DNA of 5,660 nt from positions 1-5,660 of the forward strand of contig DAOVNB010000051.1 of the NCBI GenBank assembly GCA_030630425.1, in the 5' to 3' direction. Made by a program: the position numbers and the translations under genes. This document shows, piece after piece, positions 4,354 to 5,660 of the stretch (positions are counted from its first letter, which is position 1; the number at the start of each line of letters is the position of its first letter). Source of the DNA: an archaeon (lineage in GTDB: Archaea > EX4484-52 > B79-G9). The notes below the pieces were generated by a model. That model made no database searches and was not told where the DNA came from. It saw only the letters and a program-made list of their open reading frames with translations.

Positions 4354-5660
4354 ATGGATGCAAAAAGAAAGCTAATGGATCTTAAAAACATTGCAAAAAA
4401 TGTCGCGAAACCCATTTTAAAAGAGCAAGGCAGCATACAGGTTGTATCTCATTTTGATGCAGACGGCATTTGTGCGGGTACTATAATGTATAAGGCACTG
4501 CAGTATCTTGGTAAAACATTTGAGCTTTCTTTTGTAAAGCAGCTTGACAGTTCAGTTCTAAAGTCAATGGCATCAAACCCTAAAGATATGATAATTTTTA
4601 CAGACCTTGGAAGCGGCCAGCTTGATATAATACGAAAATATTTTCCTGAAACAAAAATTGTTGTTGCGGACCACCACCAGCCGGTTAATTTTTATTGGAG
4701 TGAACTGAGTCATTTAAATCCTCATTTGGTTGGACTTGACGGCAAGGATGATATTTCAGGTGCAGGCATTGTGTATATTCTTTGCCGCGAGCTTTCAGTG
4801 CGCACAAAAAATCTTGTTGAGTTTGCACTTGTCGGGGCTGTCGGTGATATGCAGCAAAAGGGCGATGATTTTTTAGGTATCAACAACCTGTTTTTAGAAG
4901 AGGCGGAGTTTTTGGGGCTTGTAAAAAAAGAACGAGGCTTGAGGCTTTTCGGCCGTTATACAAGACCATTGCATAAAGCGCTTGAGTATTCTACAGACCC
5001 TTATGTTGAGGGTATTTCAGGCTCTGAGTCCGGGGCAATACAGTTTTTGTCGGATTTAGGGATACCTGTAAAGACACGCAATGGAGATTGGAAAACACTT
5101 AGTGACCTTACAAAAGCGGAGGAAAAAAAGCTTGCAACAGCGCTTGTAATAGAGTCTGTGTCTTCAAACGGAGATTCCGGCAAACTTATAGGGTCATTAT
5201 ATCGGCTTTCAAATAATTATGATATACGGGAATTTGCAACACTACTTAATGCGTGCGGCAGGCTGGACCAACCGCTTGAAGGCGTAAAGCTTTGTTTGGG
5301 TTCGCGCAAAGTCGCAGATGATATTAATAAAGAATACCGAAGGAGGCTTGCAAGAGCTGTTTATTGGTATAATAAAAACAAGAAAGGTTTCAAGAGGACT
5401 AAAAATGCTATGTATATTGTGGCTGGCGATAATGTTGATGATAATTTTATAGGCACGGTCTTATCGATTGCAATAAGAAAAGGAATTGACACAAATATTC
5501 TTTTTGGGTTTGCAAATACTGGAACTGCGGTTAAGGTCTCTGCAAGGGCAAAAAAATCAAGAGATGGGATTAATTTGGGAAAAGCAATACGGGAAGCATC
5601 CAAGCGAGTCGGCGGCGAGGGCGGAGGGCATACAACGGCTGCCGGCGGAAAAATACCCAA
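4354..5660 (+). CDS. recJ: Archaeal RecJ/GAN-like DHH-DHHA1 nuclease (C-terminus cut)
   Basis: Metal-dependent single-strand exonuclease of the DHH superfamily. Archaeal members (GAN/RecJ-like) associate with GINS at the replication fork and act in replication and repair; some act on RNA. The window holds 435 codons with no stop. Motifs: SHFDADG (32-38) with D35 and D37; TDLGSG (83-88) with D84; DHHQP (106-110); NPH (122-124); and GAVGD (161-165) with D165, so the DHH metal-binding set is complete. The C-terminal DHHA1 domain is present, with GEGGGH (421-426) followed by TTAAGG. Only a short tail should be missing. An in-frame TAA at 4318-4320 with no ATG/GTG/TTG before 4354 fixes the start. 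The gene follows rps15 by 100 bases on the same strand, an adjacency seen in other archaea. Substrate and polarity cannot be told from sequence. Cdc45/RecJ paralogues with a broken DHH set are excluded by the intact motifs. Confidence 0.93.
   Translation, partial: MDAKRKLMDLKNIAKNVAKPILKEQGSIQVVSHFDADGICAGTIMYKALQYLGKTFELSFVKQLDSSVLKSMASNPKDMIIFTDLGSGQLDIIRKYFPETKIVVADHHQPVNFYWSELSHLNPHLVGLDGKDDISGAGIVYILCRELSVRTKNLVEFALVGAVGDMQQKGDDFLGINNLFLEEAEFLGLVKKERGLRLFGRYTRPLHKALEYSTDPYVEGISGSESGAIQFLSDLGIPVKTRNGDWKTLSDLTKAEEKKLATALVIESVSSNGDSGKLIGSLYRLSNNYDIREFATLLNACGRLDQPLEGVKLCLGSRKVADDINKEYRRRLARAVYWYNKNKKGFKRTKNAMYIVAGDNVDDNFIGTVLSIAIRKGIDTNILFGFANTGTAVKVSARAKKSRDGINLGKAIREASKRVGGEGGGHTTAAGGKIP

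Noticed and set aside
5361..5660. 99-codon antisense frame over the 3' part of the RecJ-like gene
   Set aside because: The plus strand encodes the clear DHHA1 domain; the antisense product is low-complexity and unrecognisable.
1..5660. Mobile element, CRISPR array, toxin-antitoxin or defence system
   Set aside because: No transposase, spaced direct repeats, terminal inverted repeats or accessory genes are seen; all sizeable genes are housekeeping.

Overview
The window comes from an archaeal chromosome. The evidence is a standalone Bud32-type KEOPS kinase, a long archaeal/eukaryotic-type ribosomal protein S15, an archaeal RecJ/GAN-like DHH nuclease, an archaeal-lipid-type CDP-alcohol phosphotransferase, AT-rich spacers with BRE/TATA-like boxes, and at least two genes whose TATA box lies about 25 bases before the start codon, as expected for leaderless mRNAs. 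The lineage cannot be fixed by eye. An uncultured AT-rich euryarchaeal or DPANN-type genome would fit, but this is a guess.

Layout. Bases 1-557 (minus strand) hold the N-terminal 185 codons of a CDP-alcohol phosphatidyltransferase, probably archaetidylinositol-phosphate synthase; its C-terminus is outside the window. A short AT-rich divergent spacer follows, then thrS (730-2661, plus), a threonyl-tRNA synthetase of bacterial architecture (TGS, N2 editing, class II core, anticodon-binding domain). An AT-rich spacer of about 320 bases (2662-2981) has an oligo-T terminator at its left end and a well-placed promoter at its right end. Next come bud32 (2982-3581), a 216-base spacer that looks like a structured 5' leader with three stem-loops, rps15 (3798-4253), a short spacer with a GC-rich hairpin plus T-run, and a RecJ/GAN-like nuclease (4354 to the window end, C-terminus cut).

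Functionally this is a housekeeping information-processing neighbourhood: tRNA charging with Thr (ThrRS), the KEOPS kinase needed for the t6A modification of ANN-decoding tRNAs, which is itself made from threonine, a small-subunit ribosomal protein, and a replication/repair nuclease. From general knowledge, rps15 next to a RecJ-like gene, often followed by pcc1 and rps3ae, recurs in archaea, so the genes beyond 5660 may continue that cluster. Each plus-strand gene appears to have its own promoter.

I see no mobile element, CRISPR array, tRNA, rRNA or defence/accessory system. The most interesting material is noncoding: the structured rps15 leader (about 3612-3797). Next is the bacterial-type ThrRS, whose threonine-pocket residues differ from the textbook E. 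coli enzyme.
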